A model generated the notes under the pieces. That model searched no databases and was not told where the DNA came from. It saw nothing but the letters and a program-made list of their open reading frames with translations. The position numbers and the translations under genes were made by a program. Of a stretch of DNA of 64,000 bases, positions 61,288-64,000 are shown piece by piece. Source of the stretch: Acidobacteriota bacterium (GTDB lineage: Bacteria > Acidobacteriota > Blastocatellia > Pyrinomonadales > Pyrinomonadaceae). The DNA lies in the NCBI GenBank assembly GCA_020199995.1, contig JAIVJM010000012.1, positions 1-64,000 of the forward strand, written 5' to 3'. Every line of letters starts with the position of its first letter. Position 1 is the stretch's first letter.

Positions 61288-62178
61288 TTACCGCTCGGTG
61301 TCGAACTCCTTGGCGTCTATTGCCTGATTGAAGGAGAATTCCGAGAGGGTGAATTTCCAGTTCATCAGCACGGGGCCGATCTCCGAAGTGACCATGTACC
61401 GCAGGCTGTAGGTGTGCGGCAGCGTGAGGCCCTCTTCGGTCTTGAAGTCGGAGAACTCCTCGACGAACTGGTAGCGCGTGTCCACGCGCCCGGCGGACGC
61501 GCCCGGCACGCCGCCCATCGTCGCCGCGACCACGCGCTCGTACTCAGTCCGCACGTGCCGGAAAGTCTCCGCGTCGAAGAAGAGTTTGATTTTCAGGTCT
61601 GAGCCTTTGCGCGGCTTGTAGCCGAGCTTGTGCGCGGACCGCCCGTTAATCTTGTCCGTCCCGTTGTACTCCAGCTTCGGGTTCCGCTCGGCAAGGTTCA
61701 GCAGCGGCCACGCCGACGTGAGCGCCCCGCCGATGAGCCCTTCTTTGAAGACCACTTCGTGGCTCAGCATGAACTCCCCGAAGGCCGTGCGCCGGCCCGG
61801 CCTGTACTGCCTGATTGTCAGCTTCTTCCCATCGAAGCCCATCCTCTCGAAAGGGATGTCCGCCGCCTCAAACGCCGCGTTGAGCAGCACCTTGTTGCCC
61901 TCGGAAGCGATGAGGCCCTTGCCCTGCGGTCGCCCGCCCTCGGCGCTATTGCGGAGGACAATCGAGATGTCTCCGCTCGCCACGCGGCTGCGCGAGGGCG
62001 CGCGCAATTCGGCAGTGCCGATTGCTTCCAGATGCTTGGCGACTACCTCTTCGGGCTTCATCTTCTCAGCCGCCGGCGCGCCCGCCGGCGTCAGAACCGC
62101 AGCCCCGAAGAGGGCGACCAAAATAATCGCGCAAGCCTTCGCGGCGCTCGCGCGGACTCGTTCGTTTCTCATCTTCAA
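61288..62178 (-). CDS. LolA/LolB-like exported protein
   Basis: A signal peptide (ACAIILVALFGAAVLTPAG) is followed by a 250-residue beta-rich domain with features of outer-membrane lipoprotein-sorting proteins: MKPEEVVAKHLEAIGTAELR, FMLSHEVVFKEGLIGGAL, YNGTDKINGRSAHKLGYKP and FFDAETFRHVRTEYERVV. It may bind lipids or lipoproteins in the periplasm; the exact role is unknown. No operon partner on its strand lies close. Start ATG 62178. Confidence 0.7.
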   Translation of the reverse strand: MKMRNERVRASAAKACAIILVALFGAAVLTPAGAPAAEKMKPEEVVAKHLEAIGTAELRAPSRSRVASGDISIVLRNSAEGGRPQGKGLIASEGNKVLLNAAFEAADIPFERMGFDGKKLTIRQYRPGRRTAFGEFMLSHEVVFKEGLIGGALTSAWPLLNLAERNPKLEYNGTDKINGRSAHKLGYKPRKGSDLKIKLFFDAETFRHVRTEYERVVAATMGGVPGASAGRVDTRYQFVEEFSDFKTEEGLTLPHTYSLRYMVTSEIGPVLMNWKFTLSEFSFNQAIDAKEFDTER

Positions 62179-62311
62179 TCCTCCGGATGATTATGTGGGA
62201 TCGCGCATTCGGGAGAGGGCGCAGCCGGGACAAGAGAGCCCGCCATGAGGGCCGCGGGCGCGAGCGCCGCGAAGGCTGTGGTGGCGGCGGCGTGAGTGTT
62301 CGGTAAAGAGC

Positions 62312-62394
62312 GGGCGCGGCCCCCGCGTGAGGGCCGCGCCCGGTTAAGTGTCAGGAGTGTGGGTTCGGGCCGTCCCCCCGCGGGGGGACGGCCC
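62312..62394 (-). terminator. two GC-rich hairpins after the right-edge receptor
   Basis: 62367-62394 is a 13-bp perfect palindromic stem with a 2-nt loop, 8 bp from the receptor stop. A second stem (62312-62322 with 62331-62341) follows 25 bp on. T tracts are poor. Confidence 0.65.
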
Positions 62395-62401
62395 GCTCCC
62401 G

Positions 62402-64000
62402 TTAGAAGTTGAGCTTGGCCGCGAACTGCATGATGCGCGGGTCAAAGGTCGAGGTGATGCGACCGAAGGCCGAGGAGTTGATGTTCTGCGACTGAGCGAT
62501 GTTGAAGTTGGTGTGGTTGAGCACGTTGAAGGCCTCAATGCGGAACTCCACGTTCACGCGCTCCGTGATGTTGGTGCGCTTGATCATGCTCGCGTCGAAG
62601 AAGAAGACCGACGGGCCGCTGACCGGGGTCAGCTGGAGGTTCCCGAAGAAACCGGGGCGCGGGTTGGTCAGGAACGCGTTGCTGACCCCCGGCCTGTCCG
62701 GCTCCGCAGCGAGCGGCGCGCGGACTGCGGCGATGAGCGCCGGGTCGAAGAGCACGGGCGACCCGTTGGCGTCGAAGAAGAGACCGGTGCGCTGCTGCAA
62801 CTGCTGAACGGTCAATGTCGAATCAACCGTGTTGAGTCCCGAGCGACCGCCGCGGTTGACGGTGCCGCGCCCAGAGACGATGGAGACCGGCTCGCCCGAC
62901 TGATAGCGCATCAGGCCGTTGAGGCTCCATCCACCGAGGATTTTGCCGACGAAGCCGCCGCGGTCAACGAAACGCTTGCCGGGGCCGATGGGCAGCTCGT
63001 ACAGGAAGTTGGCCTTGAAGACGTGCGTGATGTCGTCCACCGAGCGCTGCTTCTCAAGGATGGTGCCCTGCGTCAAATCCATCAGGCCCGCGAAGTTGCT
63101 CTGGCTGCCCTCGAAGTCCGTGAGCGCCTTGCTGTAGGTGTAGTTGGCCTGAAAGTAGAGGCCGTCATTGAAGCGGCGGCGGACTTCGGCCTGAAGACCG
63201 TTGTACCAGGAGTTGGCACCATTCTGGTAGTAGTCCGCGATGAACGTGTTCGGGTTCGGAAGGAAGTCCGTGACCGGGATCGTCGAGCCGGCCCCGAAGA
63301 AGAAGGTGCGGTTGGCACCGGCGTAGAACTCCGCCAACGCGCCGGCCTGCCCCTGCAAGAAGAGGTTGCGAACACCGGCGTCCTGAAGGAATCCACCCAA
63401 GCCAAGCCGCGGGATGTAGGTCAGGGGCTCGGCACCCACGCAAGGGCCGGTGGTGAGGGTGCCGTTCGGGTTCGGGTTCGGGTTGTTATTGATGTTGGGC
63501 GCGCTGCCGCAAAGAATGATGTTGCGCCGACCGCGCCGGACATCCTCCAGGAAGGCCGTGTTCTGCTGAACCTTCAACTGGTTGTTGTCAATGCCGCGCG
63601 TGAGCTTCGTGCCGTGGTTCCCGACATAGCGGACTTCCATGACCGTGTCCTTGAAGATTTCACGCTCGATGCCGATGTTCCACTGCTGGACATAGGGCGT
63701 CTTGAAGTTCGGGTCGAAGGTGAAGAAGGCACTGCCGAAAGAGAAGTCGGTCAGGTTCTGCGAGACGGTGCGCGGGACGCTGAAGGCCGGCGGGGTGACG
63801 GTCGGCACGCCGCCGCCGAGTCCGCCCGGTGTCCTGCCGCGGACGTCAGTACCGACCAGCGTGCGGGTGCCGGTCAGACCGGGGTTGCCGACGATGGCGT
63901 TGAGCACGGTCGTGATGTTGTTGTCAATCACGTACGAGATCGCATAGCCGCCGCGGAGCGAGGTCTTGCCGTTGTTCCACGGGTCCCACGCGAAACTGAC
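62402..64000 (-). CDS. Oar-like TonB-dependent receptor, C-terminal part (5' end outside window)
   Basis: Open from the window edge; 533 codons are inside. It reads as the barrel of an Oar-like receptor: NGKTSLRGGYAISYVIDNNI at the edge, then ERTIVMEVRYVGNHGTKL-like strands (TVMEVRYVGNHGTKLTRGID) and a GGWSLNGLMRYQSGEPVSIVSG segment, ending in MQFAAKLNF with a terminal Phe. The signal, carboxypeptidase-regulatory and plug domains lie beyond 64000. It resembles the receptor at 9376-12687 in architecture; the substrate is unknown. Confidence 0.85.
   Translation of the reverse strand, partial: VSFAWDPWNNGKTSLRGGYAISYVIDNNITTVLNAIVGNPGLTGTRTLVGTDVRGRTPGGLGGGVPTVTPPAFSVPRTVSQNLTDFSFGSAFFTFDPNFKTPYVQQWNIGIEREIFKDTVMEVRYVGNHGTKLTRGIDNNQLKVQQNTAFLEDVRRGRRNIILCGSAPNINNNPNPNPNGTLTTGPCVGAEPLTYIPRLGLGGFLQDAGVRNLFLQGQAGALAEFYAGANRTFFFGAGSTIPVTDFLPNPNTFIADYYQNGANSWYNGLQAEVRRRFNDGLYFQANYTYSKALTDFEGSQSNFAGLMDLTQGTILEKQRSVDDITHVFKANFLYELPIGPGKRFVDRGGFVGKILGGWSLNGLMRYQSGEPVSIVSGRGTVNRGGRSGLNTVDSTLTVQQLQQRTGLFFDANGSPVLFDPALIAAVRAPLAAEPDRPGVSNAFLTNPRPGFFGNLQLTPVSGPSVFFFDASMIKRTNITERVNVEFRIEAFNVLNHTNFNIAQSQNINSSAFGRITSTFDPRIMQFAAKLNF

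Overview
The window looks like a chromosomal segment of a Gram-negative, GC-rich bacterium, most likely an acidobacterium of the Blastocatellia type. This is inferred from two Oar-like TonB-dependent receptors with an N-terminal carboxypeptidase-regulatory fold, an LpxA/LpxI/FabZ/BamA envelope cluster, LolC/LolD, DUF374 and DUF4112 proteins, and the general gene style. No rRNA, tRNA, CRISPR array, transposase or phage gene was seen.

Layout. 118-1619 (+): a secreted TonB-C protein running out of frame into a YjbQ gene. 1742-8400 (-): a cobalamin salvage operon headed by a B12 riboswitch and a terminator hairpin, with a damaged BtuB-like receptor, a DUF5522 protein, BtuF, BtuD, BtuC and a PduO-type adenosyltransferase. 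8506-12687 (-): a small exported protein and a large Oar-like receptor. 12936-14645 (+): a methyltransferase and a DUF72 protein. 14926-20893 (-): YgfZ, an exported peroxiredoxin, a uracil-DNA glycosylase, a truncated-looking lipoprotein, SodB and a PuuD-like membrane protein. 21267-24122 (-): an iron-sulfur module of SufR, Mrp, ErpA and a 2Fe-2S ferredoxin, with a CAAC-N6-GTTG site over the sufR promoter. 24280-32681 (+): a methyltransferase, a HEAT-cyclophilin fusion, a degenerate M1-peptidase homologue, a small exported protein, a polysaccharide pyruvyltransferase, a frameshifted 2OG oxygenase and a DUF4112 protein. 32789-35453 (-): an SDR reductase and leucyl aminopeptidase. 35651-38487 (+): 5'-nucleotidase, a TPR protein and an ATE/Bpt-like transferase. 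38749-42446 (-): a metal-handling group (CDF transporter, two cysteine-rich exported proteins, a TlpA-like oxidoreductase, a barrel-like protein) and a thioesterase. 42801-44951 (+): a second degenerate M1 homologue with TPRs. 45048-51067 (-): bamA-ompH-fabZ-lpxA-lpxI without lpxD. 51393-58746 (-): ClpC, LolD/LolC, a GT39-type membrane glycosyltransferase and a receiver-histidine-kinase-ATPase fusion. 59212-61198 (+): DUF374 acyltransferase and an M20 peptidase. 61288-64000 (-): a LolA-like protein and the 3' end of another Oar-like receptor.

The most unusual signal is not a gene. About fifteen intergenic sites carry degenerate tandem 7-bp repeats. Each site uses a different 7-bp word, and most are arranged as two facing arms that form a long hairpin next to a stop codon. 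Several run into genes, supplying stop codons and even protein termini, and some appear to supply -35 promoter elements. Six further long, near-perfect inverted repeats without an obvious heptamer occupy equivalent positions.

Three places (about 1230, 7443 and 18165) look like short deletions that fuse or shorten genes, and one gene (31391-32102) has a frameshift in a T5 run. These may be real lesions or assembly errors; the sequence alone cannot decide.
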